64,000 nt of DNA from Formosa haliotis (GTDB lineage Bacteria; Bacteroidota; Bacteroidia; Flavobacteriales; Flavobacteriaceae): contig NZ_BDEL01000001.1 of the NCBI RefSeq assembly GCF_001685485.1, positions 1,919,501 to 1,983,500 on the forward strand. The letters are read 5' to 3'. Below, in pieces: positions 46,590-56,571 of this stretch (positions within the stretch are counted from its first letter, which is position 1; each line of letters starts with the position of its first letter). The notes under the pieces were generated by a model. It saw nothing but the letters and a program-made list of their open reading frames with translations, had not been told where the DNA came from and made no database searches. Both the position numbers and the translations under genes were made by a program.

Positions 46590-46958
46590 ATGACACAACA
46601 TGTTATTATAGCAACAGGAAGCATTTTTGGTATGTTAGCCGTAATATTTGGTGCATTTGGTGCTCATGCCTTAAAGAAAATTTTAACTACAGACCAACTG
46701 CAAAGTTTTGAAGTTGGCGTAAAATACCAAATGTATCATGCCATTGTTCTTTTAGCCTTGGGCATGTACTCTGGAACAATAACCGCAGCAACATATTGGT
46801 GTTTTACCTTAGGAATTATACTTTTTTCGTTTAGTATCTACGGATTGGTCTTATCAGACTCTAAAGGTAAAAAAATTAGGTTTTTAGGCCCCGTAACGCC
46901 ACTGGGCGGTTTACTTTTAGTTAGTGGTTGGTTACTAATCTTAATTAATTTGTTTTAG
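46590..46958 (+). CDS. DUF423 family membrane protein
   Basis: 122 residues with four hydrophobic helices. The diagnostic FGAFGAHALKKIL after helix 1 and QMYHAIVLLALGMYS before helix 2 define DUF423 (E. coli YgdD type). Predicted inner-membrane protein of unknown function. Last gene of the map operon. Confidence 0.92.
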   Translation: MTQHVIIATGSIFGMLAVIFGAFGAHALKKILTTDQLQSFEVGVKYQMYHAIVLLALGMYSGTITAATYWCFTLGIILFSFSIYGLVLSDSKGKKIRFLGPVTPLGGLLLVSGWLLILINLF

Positions 46959-46975
46959 TCTTTTTCTAAAAGGAA

Positions 46976-47962
46976 CTAATTCTCGGGAAACCCATTAAGA
47001 GAAAGCATACCTAATTCTTGCTTTCCTGTTTCATATATTAAGAACACTTTCAATTCTGGGTTTCGGTTTACAAACGCCTTCACTTTATCCATACCCATGG
47101 CTTTAAATGCGGTAGCATATGCATCGGCAGTCATACAATCTTTAGCGATTACCGAAATGCTTAAAAGATTGGTTTTACTAGGATAACCAGAATGCGGATC
47201 TATAATATGAGAAAATTTATTTCCTAAACTATCAACCTTAAATTTTCTATAAGTTCCTGAAGTTGCCATAGCTTCATCTTGTAATTCAATGGCACGAATT
47301 AAAGATTGTGTACCATCAAAATGAGGCATTTCTACGCCCACTTTCCATGGTTTATTTTTCTCTATGTTTTTACCTTTAGTTCTAATTTCTCCACCAATTT
47401 CAACCAAATAATTAGAAATATTCTTAGATTCTAAAAACCTTCCAATAACATCTACTCCGTAGCCTTTTGCAATCGCATTAAAATCTAAAAAGGTGTTTGG
47501 ATCTTGTTTAATAATTTTATGGCCATTTCTAGATACTTTTTCTAAACCAACACTTTGCATTAAATGCCCTATTTTAAGACTATCTAACCCAATTATTTCC
47601 TTTTCTGGCCCAAAATCCCACGCATTAACCAAAACCCCAATGGTTGGATCGAAATCACCATCTGTTAACTTATAAATAGATTTAGATGCATCAAAAACAT
47701 GCACAAAGTGATCGTCTATAGTAAAAACTTCATTCTTATTAACTTTTGATATATCCGAATCTGGTATATATGTAGACATAGAATGATTAACCACCGTAAA
47801 TAAACTATCAAACTGTTTCTGATAATTTATACCGTTTTTAGAAAAATATTGCACAGAATAGGAAGTTCCAAAAACGGGGCCAGATAACTTAACATTTTCT
47901 GGAGATGAGTTACATGAAAAAACTAAAATAATAAGTAGGAAAAATAAGGGGATGCGTTTCAT
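46976..47962 (-). CDS. apbE: FAD:protein FMN transferase (ApbE)
   Basis: A 328-residue lipoprotein (lipobox LVFSCNSS) that uses FAD to attach FMN to threonines of NqrB and NqrC. Family motifs: DGDFDPTIGVLVNAWDFG, LDFNAIAKGYGVD, YLVEIGGEIRTKG, and the metal site near SVIAKDCMTADAYATAFK. Its ATG directly abuts the stop of the 125-residue gene upstream. The nqr operon starts about 7 kb away on the same strand, which fits its job. Confidence 0.95.
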   Translation of the reverse strand: MKRIPLFFLLIILVFSCNSSPENVKLSGPVFGTSYSVQYFSKNGINYQKQFDSLFTVVNHSMSTYIPDSDISKVNKNEVFTIDDHFVHVFDASKSIYKLTDGDFDPTIGVLVNAWDFGPEKEIIGLDSLKIGHLMQSVGLEKVSRNGHKIIKQDPNTFLDFNAIAKGYGVDVIGRFLESKNISNYLVEIGGEIRTKGKNIEKNKPWKVGVEMPHFDGTQSLIRAIELQDEAMATSGTYRKFKVDSLGNKFSHIIDPHSGYPSKTNLLSISVIAKDCMTADAYATAFKAMGMDKVKAFVNRNPELKVFLIYETGKQELGMLSLNGFPEN

Positions 47963-48340
47963 TTAATTCAGATGGGTTTCTATAACTTGAATGCCGTTAT
48001 ATTCTATTAAATACTCTTCATTTAAATACACAGGGAGCTCTTCACCTTTCGGATTACCCAACCCAACACCAGCATATAACACTTTTGCATCTTTGGAACG
48101 CGCATGGTCCTTAAACGTTTCCATCCACACCACATCGTAATTGTTAGGGTTTTCTGGAAGAAGTACGGCACGAACAATAACAAAAAAATACTGCCCGTTT
48201 GCATCGATACAAACAAATTGAGGGTGACGCTTTAATTTACTATTAATAGCCACAAACTCGAATCCGCGTTGTTCCAATTCTTTTCCAACGTGGTTCATTG
48301 CTAAATTGTGTAGTTCTTGTTTAGATAAGGCTTTGCTCAT
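47963..48340 (-). CDS. Conserved hypothetical protein upstream of apbE
   Basis: 125 residues, mostly alpha/beta, no signal peptide or membrane helix. Segments such as HPQFVCIDANGQYFFVIVRA and YDVVWMETFKDHARSKDAKV suggest a small nuclease-like or NTF2-like fold, but I do not recognise a domain with confidence. Homologues are sometimes labelled as an NQR subunit F; it has no 2Fe-2S, FAD or NADH motif, so that label is not supported. The zero-base junction with apbE implies coupling. A TAAATTTG element at 48389-48396 could be its promoter. Confidence 0.8.
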   Translation of the reverse strand: MSKALSKQELHNLAMNHVGKELEQRGFEFVAINSKLKRHPQFVCIDANGQYFFVIVRAVLLPENPNNYDVVWMETFKDHARSKDAKVLYAGVGLGNPKGEELPVYLNEEYLIEYNGIQVIETHLN

Positions 48341-48443
48341 ACTACAAAATTACTATTATTATTGTTGACGAACTAAATTTTGAAATCACAAATTTAAACT
48401 AGTTGATTTTTTTTGTAATTTAATGGGTATCAAAACAGTAATT

Positions 48444-48899
48444 ATGAAAACTACAAATCGATTTGATGTTGCCATCAATAAATTATATAATGCCTTCCAT
48501 AACGATAATTTACACCCAGAATGCTGTAAACAATGTGCTGTTGGAAACCTATTAGATAATATGGATTATTGGAAACATTTATCTGATGAGCATGGTTCCA
48601 CAACATTAAACTATTTGGGGCAAGTCCATCAAAATTTAGGAAGACGGTTTAACGGATATACACCACAGGAGTTATTACAAATTGAAGCCACTTTTTTGGA
48701 AGCTTGTGGTTACGAACTTCCGCTACATTATAAAAACAAAAAACCAAAACATCCAACAAATAAAGACAACTTGTTTAATGGACTAAGTGCTGTGGTGTCC
48801 CTATTATGTGAATTTGATGGCATACCAAATATTATGGACTGTAATAAGTTGTTTGAGTATGAGCCACAACCTAATAAGTTAGAAAACATTCCGGCATAA
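48444..48899 (+). CDS. Conserved hypothetical protein with CCxxC cluster
   Basis: 151 residues from ATG 48444; seven extra residues from 48423 are possible but less likely. It is soluble, with the cluster HPECCKQCAVGNLLDN near residues 25-40 and later cysteines in EACGYE, LLCEFDG and MDCNKL. It resembles a small metal- or cluster-binding protein. It lies on the opposite strand between apbE and nqrF; its function is unknown, but the position and cysteines make a link to NQR assembly worth asking. Confidence 0.75.
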   Translation: MKTTNRFDVAINKLYNAFHNDNLHPECCKQCAVGNLLDNMDYWKHLSDEHGSTTLNYLGQVHQNLGRRFNGYTPQELLQIEATFLEACGYELPLHYKNKKPKHPTNKDNLFNGLSAVVSLLCEFDGIPNIMDCNKLFEYEPQPNKLENIPA

Positions 48900-48928
48900 A
48901 AAAACCGACTCTATTGAATCGGTTTTTA
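48898..48928. terminator. Bidirectional terminator between the 151-residue gene and nqrF
   Basis: Stem AAAAACCGA / TCGGTTTTT with A- and T-runs on both sides; it can serve both converging genes. Confidence 0.8.
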
Positions 48929-48946
48929 ATTATAATATTTAGGATG

Positions 48947-50257
48947 TTATCCTCCAAAGTCATCAAATCTGATATTTTCATCAGGTAATCCGAAGTCTTC
49001 ACCCATTTTCTGAACAGCTTTGTTCATTAATGGAGGACCACAGAAATACAATTCAATATCTTCTGGAGCATCATGTTTGCTTAAATAATTGTCGATAACC
49101 ACGTTGTGAACAAACCCAACAAAACCATCTCCTGGAGCATCTATATCTTCTTTAACTTTCCAGTTATCTTCTGGTAAAGGCTCAGATAATGCTAAATAGA
49201 ATTTAAAGTTAGGGAATTCCTTTTCTAATTCGTAGAAGTGCTCTAAATAGAACAATTCACGTTTAGAACGACCTCCGTACCAATAGGTAACTTTACGTCC
49301 TGTTTTTAATGTTTTGAATAGGTGATATAAGTGAGAACGCATTGGTGCCATACCAGCTCCTCCACCTACATATAACATTTCAGCATCAGATTCATTAATA
49401 AAGAATTCACCGTAAGGACCAGAAATTACTACTTTATCACCTTTTTTTCTTGAAAAGATATAAGATGATGCAATCCCAGGATTTACATCCATCCAACCGT
49501 TTTTAGCACGATCGAAAGGTGGTGTTGCAATACGAACGTTCAACATAATTTCACGTCCTTCTGCTGGGTAAGAAGCCATAGAATAAGCACGCTCTACGAT
49601 TTCTGTATTCTTCATGACCAAAGGCCATAATTTAAACTTATCCCATTCCTCTTGAAACTTATCTGGAGTTTCGTGCTCTTCTGGGTGTGCAGTAATATCC
49701 ATGTCTGCAAATTTTACTTCGCATTCTGGAATTTCAATTTGAATATATCCACCAGCTTTATAATTCATGTCTTCAGGAATTTCTACTACGAACTCCTTAA
49801 TGAATGAGGCTACATTATAATTACGAACTACGGTTGCTTCCCATTTCTTAATTCCGAATACTTCTTCTGGAATTGTAATTTCCATGTCTTGCTTAACTTT
49901 AACTTGACAAGCTAAACGAGCTCCGTGTTGTAATTCTTTTCTTGTAAAGTGAGGTGTTTCTGTAGGTAAAGCTTCTCCTCCACCTTCTAAAACATGACAC
50001 TCGCACTGAATACAAGTACCCCCGCCACCACAAGCCGATGGTAAGAATATTTTATTATTTCCTAAAGTAGAAAGTAAACTTCCTCCAGAAGCCACTTCTA
50101 TCTCCTTTTCACCATTTATTTTAATCTTTACAGGACCAGATGGTGATAATTTTTGTTTTACAACTAATAATAATGTAACTAATAGTAACAAAATAATTAA
50201 AAAAGCTACTACCGTTGCAATTATTGTTCCTGTTGTACTTGCTGCTAAAATCGTCAT
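48947..50257 (-). CDS. nqrF: Na+-NQR subunit F
   Basis: The 436-residue NADH-oxidising subunit. One N-terminal helix ([20 protein letters not shown]), a 2Fe-2S domain with [10 protein letters not shown] and the fourth Cys in ARLACQ, an FAD domain with [12 protein letters not shown], and an NADH domain with [14 protein letters not shown] and the C-terminal [10 protein letters not shown]. It takes electrons from NADH into the pump. Last gene of nqrABCDEF. Confidence 0.98.
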   Translation of the reverse strand: MTILAASTTGTIIATVVAFLIILLLLVTLLLVVKQKLSPSGPVKIKINGEKEIEVASGGSLLSTLGNNKIFLPSACGGGGTCIQCECHVLEGGGEALPTETPHFTRKELQHGARLACQVKVKQDMEITIPEEVFGIKKWEATVVRNYNVASFIKEFVVEIPEDMNYKAGGYIQIEIPECEVKFADMDITAHPEEHETPDKFQEEWDKFKLWPLVMKNTEIVERAYSMASYPAEGREIMLNVRIATPPFDRAKNGWMDVNPGIASSYIFSRKKGDKVVISGPYGEFFINESDAEMLYVGGGAGMAPMRSHLYHLFKTLKTGRKVTYWYGGRSKRELFYLEHFYELEKEFPNFKFYLALSEPLPEDNWKVKEDIDAPGDGFVGFVHNVVIDNYLSKHDAPEDIELYFCGPPLMNKAVQKMGEDFGLPDENIRFDDFGG

Positions 50258-50263
50258 GATATC

Positions 50264-50980
50264 TTAGTTGATTACTTTAGTATTATTGGCTAACTCGTTT
50301 ACATTTTCTGTTTTAGGAGTTTCTACCTTTACTGTTTTCTCTTCTTTTGCACCTTCGTCATCACCACCTGTTAACATACCACCAAAACTCATAAATCCGA
50401 TAGCCATTAATCCAGTAATAATAAAGGTAATTCCCAACCCTCTTAAAGCGGGAGGTACATTTGAATATCTAATTTTTTCACGAATAGCAGCAATAGCTAA
50501 AATTGCTAAAAACCAACCAATTCCTGACCCCACACCGTAAGTTGTTGCCAAACCTATAGAAGGAATTTCACGAGATTGCATAAATAAAGAACCTCCTAAA
50601 ATAGCACAGTTTACCGCAATAAGTGGTAAGAATATACCTAGAGAGTTGTATAATGAAGGTGAGAATTTCTCAACAATAATTTCCACTAATTGTACCATGG
50701 TAGCAATGGTAGCAATAAACATGATAAATGATAAGAAACTTAAATCGTAATCTGCATATTCTGCACCTAACCATTTTAAAGCACCTGGTTGTAATAAATA
50801 CTGATCTAATAACCAGTTTAAAGGTACAGTTATAGCAAGCACAAAAATTACAGCAGCTCCAAGCCCCACAGCAGTACTAACTTTTTTAGATACCGCAAGG
50901 TAAGAACACATTCCAAGGAACGTGGCAAATACCATGTTGTCTATAAAAATCGATTTTAAAAATAATTCTATATGTTCCAT
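50264..50980 (-). CDS. nqrE: Na+-NQR subunit E
   Basis: 238 residues from ATG 50980. The frame is open upstream (to 51013), but those codons come from a CTAACAACTCAATACTC-type repeat, so the start [16 protein letters not shown], standard for NqrE, is chosen. Six membrane helices; one of the cysteines of the intramembrane iron site is in [10 protein letters not shown] and the other in [10 protein letters not shown] 35-residue charged tail ([14 protein letters not shown]...) extends beyond the Vibrio-type length. Confidence 0.96.
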   Translation of the reverse strand: MEHIELFLKSIFIDNMVFATFLGMCSYLAVSKKVSTAVGLGAAVIFVLAITVPLNWLLDQYLLQPGALKWLGAEYADYDLSFLSFIMFIATIATMVQLVEIIVEKFSPSLYNSLGIFLPLIAVNCAILGGSLFMQSREIPSIGLATTYGVGSGIGWFLAILAIAAIREKIRYSNVPPALRGLGITFIITGLMAIGFMSFGGMLTGGDDEGAKEEKTVKVETPKTENVNELANNTKVIN

Positions 50981-51052
50981 ATTTTTTAATATTGAGTATT
51001 GAGTTGTTAGCATTGAGACTCTAAAACCTCATTACTAATAGCTCACTACTAA
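50981..51052. repeat. Low-complexity repeat in the nqrD-nqrE spacer
   Basis: 72 bases of ATTGAGTATTGAGTTGTTAG-like and CTCATTACTAATAGCTCACT-like sequence between otherwise tightly packed genes (other nqr junctions are 2-6 bases). Confidence 0.6.
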
Positions 51053-51700
51053 TTAATGATCTTCAATTAAAGCTTTATTTCTACTACGTTGTACCCAGAT
51101 AATAATTCCAACTACTATTAAAGCCATAGGCGATAAAAGCATAAATCCGTTGTTTTCATATCCTAAAGCATATAGTCCAGTTTTTTCAATTGGATCACCT
51201 AAAACTTTAAATCCTAATAACGTACCAGAACCTAATAACTCTCTAAAGAATCCCACAATAACAAGAATTAATCCGTAACCGGCAGCATTTCCTATACCAT
51301 CTAAAAACGATCTCCAAGGTCCGTTTGCTAAAGCAAATGCCTCAAAACGCCCCATGATTATACAGTTAGTAATAATTAAACCAACAAATACAGAAAGTGT
51401 TTTACTTAATTCGTATGAGAATGCTTTTAATACTTGATCGACAATAATTACCAAGGCGGCAACAACAACTAATTGTACAATAATTCTAATTTTTGAAGGA
51501 ATAATATTTCTCATTAAAGAAATAACAACATTCCCGATTCCTAACACTGCCAATACTGATACAGCCATTACGATAGACGCCTTTAATTGCGCTGTAATTG
51601 CTAACGCTGAACATATACCTAATACTTGAATAGTAATAGGGTTATTATCCAACAAAGGATCAGTGATTAACTTAGTGTCTTTTTTTGATAAAAGTGCCAT
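51053..51700 (-). CDS. nqrD: Na+-NQR subunit D
   Basis: A 215-residue membrane subunit with six helices, homologous to NqrE. Cysteines of the shared intramembrane iron centre lie in IQVLGICSALAIT and LIITNCIIMGR. It starts 3 bases after nqrC. Confidence 0.97.
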   Translation of the reverse strand: MALLSKKDTKLITDPLLDNNPITIQVLGICSALAITAQLKASIVMAVSVLAVLGIGNVVISLMRNIIPSKIRIIVQLVVVAALVIIVDQVLKAFSYELSKTLSVFVGLIITNCIIMGRFEAFALANGPWRSFLDGIGNAAGYGLILVIVGFFRELLGSGTLLGFKVLGDPIEKTGLYALGYENNGFMLLSPMALIVVGIIIWVQRSRNKALIEDH

Positions 51701-51703
51701 AAA

Positions 51704-52455
51704 TTAATTGTTTTTTAAATTATCGAAAAAAGGTTTGTAAAGCTTTAAATCGCTTTTAATCATTGCTGTAACTCCGTCACCTGTAATAGTAGCTCCAGCA
51801 ATTGCATCGACTGCATTATCTGTTTTATCTTCGTTCTTAGGATCTGCATTTCCTTTAGCCACTGTAATTCCTTTAAAATTACCTGAAGCGTCTAGTAAAT
51901 GCTCACCAATAAAGTCGTCCATAAAGAAACGTTCTTTAATATTGGCTCCTAACCCAGGTGTTTCTCCTTTATGATCGAAATAAGCACCATGAACAACCAT
52001 GTCTTTATCTACAGAAACATAGCCCCAAATAGCATCCCATAATCCTTTTCCATAGATTGGAATTACATATAAGGTATTACCATCCTTTTCTCCTACAAAC
52101 ACAGGTAAGTTTCTTTTTGAAGCATCGCCAGCAGCAGCAGATTTGTCTTTTTAAGATCTATTAAATACGCTTGGTCATTCTCTGTAGTTTCACCATTATG
52201 TATTACCAATTGCTTAGTAATATATTTTTGGAACAACTCTGGTGCATCTTTTGTAGATACAAACACTGCGCTACCTTCTGTATTATCATTAACGCCCATA
52301 GCATACAAAATGTTTTGCTGCTTTTCGATACGTTGATTCTCGGTAATTCTAGGCTTCAATGAAGATGCAGTAAAGGCTAATAAAGCACCTACTACTACAA
52401 CCATCACGATAGCAAATATAATGGTATATGAATTTTTGTCTGTTCTATTTTCCAT
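51704..52455 (-). pseudogene. nqrC: Na+-NQR subunit C, frameshifted (one base missing)
   Basis: Two overlapping frames form one NqrC. 52455 downward encodes the N-terminal helix (YTIIFAIVMVVVVGALLAFT) to AYLIDLKK; 52102 to 51704 encodes the FMN-binding part, with VDAIAGATITGDGV carrying the flavinylated threonine. Read with one extra base, the junction is LKKDKSAAAGDASKRNLPVF, a smooth NqrC sequence. The missing base is in a five-base T-run at 52148-52152 (plus strand). All five other nqr genes are intact, so a sequence error is likeliest. ApbE would attach FMN to this subunit. Confidence 0.93.
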
Positions 52456-52457
52456 TG

Positions 52458-53657
52458 TTAAGCCGTTTTTACTTTTAAACGTTTCATTCTTTTCTTTACA
52501 TTACCTTGAATTATGTAATGATCGATAGTTGGAGCAAACACATTCATTAATAGAATTGCAAGCATTACTCCTTCTGGGTATGCTGGGTTGAAAACACGAA
52601 TCATTATTGATAAGAATCCAATTAAAAATCCGTAAATCCATTTTCCTTTATTGGTTTGCGATGCTGTTACTGGATCTGTTGCCATATAAACAACACCAAA
52701 AGCAAAACCACCAATTAATAAATGATGCCAAAATTCTGTATTCATTAAAGAGTAAAACTTACTCGTTTCAGAAATCATTCCTGAAGAGGCAACACCATTA
52801 AAAATTAATCCCATTACTAAAGCTCCTAATACTGCAGACACCATAATTCTCCAGCTTCCAATCTTAGTAAAGATTAAAAACAAACCTCCTAATAGGATTA
52901 AGAATGTAGATGTTTCTCCTACAGACCCCGGTATAAACCCGAAGAACATATCAGACAACGAATAGTTAATATGATGCCCTTGTGCAAGACTACCTAATAT
53001 GGTTTCTCCCGATATAGCATCGACATTTGCTCCCGCTGCAATTTCTTGAGTACGTTCTACAGCGCCGTGAACCCATACTTTATCTCCAGACATCCAAGTT
53101 GGATATGCGAAGAATAAAAAGGCACGTATAGTTAACGCAGGGTTTAGGATATTCATCCCGGTTCCTCCAAAAACTTCTTTCCCTATAACCACACCAAAAG
53201 CAACTGCAACCGCTAACATCCATAATGGAATATCAATTGGTACAATTAAAGGCACTAACATTCCTGTTACTAAATACCCTTCTTCTACTTCGTGGTTATT
53301 AATGGTTGCGAATATAAATTCTATACCTAAACCTACACCGTAAGACACGACTAGTAGCGGTATAACTTTAATTAATCCAATATAAAATGCATCCCAAGAT
53401 AAAAATTCTACAGGAGCACCCATAGCTGCAAAATGCTGATAACCGGCATTAAACATACCGAAAATCAAACATGGTACCATTGCCAAAATAACCGTATTCA
53501 TCGTACGCTTTAAATCGTCGGCTACTTTTATATGAGTACCATTATGAGTGGTTTCATTTGGCAAGTATAAAAACGTATGCAATGCATTAAACGCCGGAGC
53601 CATCTTGGTTCCTTTATACTTCTCTTTTAAATTATGTAAATTACTTTTTAAACTCAT
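52458..53657 (-). CDS. nqrB: Na+-NQR subunit B
   Basis: A 399-residue membrane subunit with about ten helices that binds riboflavin and covalent FMN and forms the sodium path. The stretch GGTGMNILNPALTIRAFLFF is characteristic. The expected flavinylation site reads VDAISGETILG, with Glu where SG(A/S)T is usual. It lies 2 bases from nqrA and nqrC. Confidence 0.97.
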   Translation of the reverse strand: MSLKSNLHNLKEKYKGTKMAPAFNALHTFLYLPNETTHNGTHIKVADDLKRTMNTVILAMVPCLIFGMFNAGYQHFAAMGAPVEFLSWDAFYIGLIKVIPLLVVSYGVGLGIEFIFATINNHEVEEGYLVTGMLVPLIVPIDIPLWMLAVAVAFGVVIGKEVFGGTGMNILNPALTIRAFLFFAYPTWMSGDKVWVHGAVERTQEIAAGANVDAISGETILGSLAQGHHINYSLSDMFFGFIPGSVGETSTFLILLGGLFLIFTKIGSWRIMVSAVLGALVMGLIFNGVASSGMISETSKFYSLMNTEFWHHLLIGGFAFGVVYMATDPVTASQTNKGKWIYGFLIGFLSIMIRVFNPAYPEGVMLAILLMNVFAPTIDHYIIQGNVKKRMKRLKVKTA

Positions 53658-53659
53658 GA

Positions 53660-55015
53660 TTACCCTATTTCTTTAATCATTACATCTAAACCTTTTCTGA
53701 TAATTTCTTGATGTGGTTGTTTAGATACACAAACGAATTCTGTTAACGCAAAATCTTCTGGAGCAACCTCGTACATACCAAGTGCTTCCATTTCATCTAA
53801 ATCTTTATACATACAAGACTTAAGAATTTGCATTGGAAAAATATCTAAAGGAAAAACCTTCTCGTAATTACCCGTTAACACAAAAGCTCTATGCTCTCCG
53901 TTTGTATTTGTATTTAAATCGTATTTTTTATTCGGACTTAACCAAGAAAAGGTTAAAGCTCTCGATGTAGAAATTTTATTGAAGATAGGCATTGTCCATC
54001 CTAAAAACTCATAATCGTCTCCTTCAGGTATAACCGTAATTAAATTACTATAATATCCTAAATAACCATCTGGCTTAACTTGTTTCCCAGTTAATACATT
54101 ACCAGAAATAATACGATTATTACCGTTTTGTTCTATTCCGTTATCGTAAACTATCGTTGCTATTTCGCTAGCAATTTTAGTTTTAAAGTATCTTGGTTTC
54201 TTAACCGAAGATCCTACTAAAGCCACAATACGCTCGGCATTAAACTTACCAGTTAACAATAATTCACCTATAATTACAAGGTCTTGCGGATTAATAGTCC
54301 AAACCACTTCCCCTTTATTAACCGGATCAATTTTATTGATCTGAGTTCCTACATTCCCTACCGGATGCGGCCCAGATAATTTATGTACACTTACACCTTG
54401 TAATCCTGCTAAAGGGGAATTCGATCCGTTTTTAACAGACACATGAACTTTACCTGTTGTTAATTTTCCTAACGCAGAAACAGCAGCTTGTAATTCAGCC
54501 TCTTTTCCTTGTAAAGCAAAATCTAGATCAACCGCTAAAGGCGCACTATCATATCCCGAAATAAAAATAGCTTTTGGCGATTTTGTCGGGTTAGCAATAA
54601 TGTCGTAAGGTCGTTGCTTAATAAACACCCAACATCCTGTTTCCTGCAAATATTGACTTATGGCTTCTGGTGTTGCAGCGTTAATATTGATTTTTTCGTT
54701 TTCCTTATAAACTTGCGCTTTATCTGCTTGGATTTTTATTGCTAAAATTTTACGTTTTTCACCACGTAAAATATCAACAATTTCACCTGAAACAGGCGAA
54801 ACAAATTTAACAGACTCGTAAGATTTATCATAAAAAACAGGATCTCCTGCATTTAATTTATCTCCTACTCTTGCAACTAATTTTGGAATAACTCCGTGAA
54901 AGTCTTCTGGCCTTAAAGTATAGGTATTGCTTACTACAGCACTTTCTAAAGCTTTTTCTGCTTCACCTTTTAGCTTAATGTCTAGACCTTTTGTAATTTT
55001 AATGTCGTTTGACAT
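53660..55015 (-). CDS. nqrA: Na+-NQR subunit A
   Basis: 451 residues, first gene of the operon, peripheral quinone-associated subunit. Hallmarks: N-terminal KITKGLDIKLKG, KLVARVGDKLNAGDPVFYDK, the SGPHPVGNVGTQINKIDP segment, and C-terminal AFVLTGNYEKVFPLDIFPMQ. Length is normal. A TAAATTTG -7 element is at 55082-55089. Confidence 0.97.
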   Translation of the reverse strand: MSNDIKITKGLDIKLKGEAEKALESAVVSNTYTLRPEDFHGVIPKLVARVGDKLNAGDPVFYDKSYESVKFVSPVSGEIVDILRGEKRKILAIKIQADKAQVYKENEKININAATPEAISQYLQETGCWVFIKQRPYDIIANPTKSPKAIFISGYDSAPLAVDLDFALQGKEAELQAAVSALGKLTTGKVHVSVKNGSNSPLAGLQGVSVHKLSGPHPVGNVGTQINKIDPVNKGEVVWTINPQDLVIIGELLLTGKFNAERIVALVGSSVKKPRYFKTKIASEIATIVYDNGIEQNGNNRIISGNVLTGKQVKPDGYLGYYSNLITVIPEGDDYEFLGWTMPIFNKISTSRALTFSWLSPNKKYDLNTNTNGEHRAFVLTGNYEKVFPLDIFPMQILKSCMYKDLDEMEALGMYEVAPEDFALTEFVCVSKQPHQEIIRKGLDVMIKEIG

Positions 55016-55081
55016 ATTATAAATCTATTTATTAATAATAGTTAGACTGATTTCAATACTAAAACAATCGAAAAATCGGTG

Positions 55082-55089
55082 CAAATTTA
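55082..55089 (-). promoter_or_regulatory. Probable -7 element (TAAATTTG) for nqrABCDEF
   Basis: Match to TAnnTTTG on the minus strand, 66 bases upstream of nqrA. Confidence 0.45.
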
Positions 55090-55208
55090 AGAATAAAAAG
55101 ATAAAACAGTACGAATTATAATTTATCTTAATTATTTATAATTATTCTAAATTACAAAGTAAGACAAGGTTTTAAATTTCCTTATATTTACCCTTTAAAT
55201 GTACAAAA

Positions 55209-56462
55209 ATGAGTTATAAAATTTACACCTTCATATTTTTTTCTTTTGTTTTCGGCTCATCTTTTGCTCAAATACAAGAAGAAACTAGTCCACCCGACTA
55301 TATAAAAACCATAACCTTTAAAGGAGATACAGATGTAAGTATTTTGCCAATTATAAATTTAGGCGATGTGTTACAACTTGAATTTGATGCCCTTAATGGT
55401 AATGAAGACGACTTTTATTACTCTATTGAATATTTTAATTACGATTGGACACCTACCTCTTTAATGCGGTCTGAGTATATTGATGGATTCGACAAACAGC
55501 GTATTACACAATACGACAACTCTTTTAACACCTATCAATTATACTCCCATTACGTGCTTACCATTCCTAACAATCAAGTTAGAAGTTTAAAGGTTTCTGG
55601 TAATTATATGATAAAAGTTTACAATGAAAGCGACGAGCTTATGTTTTCTAGAAAATTTATGGTTAACGAAGGAGGTGCAAATGTTGGAGTAACTATTAAA
55701 CTGTCTAGAGATGTAAAATATTTAAACGAAAAACAAACTGTCGACCTTTTAATAAATTCCAATACCATTCTATTTAACAACCCCTTACAAACTGTTAAAA
55801 CAACAATTATTCAGAACAATAATTTAAAAACAGCCATTAACAATGTAAAACCAATGTACACAATGGGGAACGATTTAATTTATAAGTATAATACCGAAAC
55901 TACTTTTTGGGCCGGTAATGAATACTTATATTTTGAAAACAAGGAAATTCGAGTGGCTAACTCTGGTATTAATTTCGTAGACCTACAAGAGCTTTACAAC
56001 AATTACCTTTTTACTAATGGGGTTAGAAAATACAAACCTTACACCTACAACCCAGATATAAACGGAAATTTTGTAATTAACAATATAGATTCCGAATACC
56101 CAAATATTGAAGCCGATTATGCCTGGATCCATTTTTCTCTCCTTGCCGATGAAGTGCCTATAAATAAAAGTGTACATGTGTATGGCAATTTCAATAATTA
56201 CGATGTTAATGAAACAACCAAAATGACCTACAACCAAGACAAAGGGGTTTACGAAAATGCCATGCTATTAAAACAAGGATTCTACAATTACAAATTTGTA
56301 GTTCAAGAAGAGACTGGGCAAGTTGATGAAGGCTTTATAAGTGGAAATTTTTATCAAACAGAAAACGATTATAAAGTCATTGTGTACTACCGCGACTTAG
56401 GCGGACGATACGATAAAATTATTGGAATTGGAGAAGCGAGCTCTTTAAATCTATCAAATTAA
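55209..56462 (+). CDS. Type IX secretion plug-family protein (DUF5103)
   Basis: A 417-residue exported protein with signal peptide (FIFFSFVFGSSFAQ). The N-terminal DUF5103/T9SS plug domain covers about 25-150 (DYIKTITFKGD..., LQLEFDALNGNEDDFYYSIE); the C-terminal part resembles carbohydrate-binding/E-set folds (VYGNFNNYDVNETTKM, YNYKFVVQ). Family members include the plug that closes the SprA translocon when idle. It is consistent with a T9SS-bearing, perhaps gliding, flavobacterium. Confidence 0.9.
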   Translation: MSYKIYTFIFFSFVFGSSFAQIQEETSPPDYIKTITFKGDTDVSILPIINLGDVLQLEFDALNGNEDDFYYSIEYFNYDWTPTSLMRSEYIDGFDKQRITQYDNSFNTYQLYSHYVLTIPNNQVRSLKVSGNYMIKVYNESDELMFSRKFMVNEGGANVGVTIKLSRDVKYLNEKQTVDLLINSNTILFNNPLQTVKTTIIQNNNLKTAINNVKPMYTMGNDLIYKYNTETTFWAGNEYLYFENKEIRVANSGINFVDLQELYNNYLFTNGVRKYKPYTYNPDINGNFVINNIDSEYPNIEADYAWIHFSLLADEVPINKSVHVYGNFNNYDVNETTKMTYNQDKGVYENAMLLKQGFYNYKFVVQEETGQVDEGFISGNFYQTENDYKVIVYYRDLGGRYDKIIGIGEASSLNLSN

Positions 56463-56528
56463 CAGCTTTTTAATATTATTTTTAACAATACAGGAAAGGC
56501 AAAATTCGTGATATATCAATTTATTTCG

Positions 56529-56536
56529 TATTTTTG
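56529..56536 (+). promoter_or_regulatory. Probable -7 element (TATTTTTG) for apaG
   Basis: Match to TAnnTTTG, 35 bases upstream of the apaG ATG. Confidence 0.5.
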
Positions 56537-56571
56537 ACAAACAAAACACACTCTTAATCAAGAAGATATAT

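Noticed and set aside
47963..48340. Calling this gene an NQR subunit F
   Set aside because: No 2Fe-2S, FAD or NADH motif; the true nqrF is at 48947-50257.
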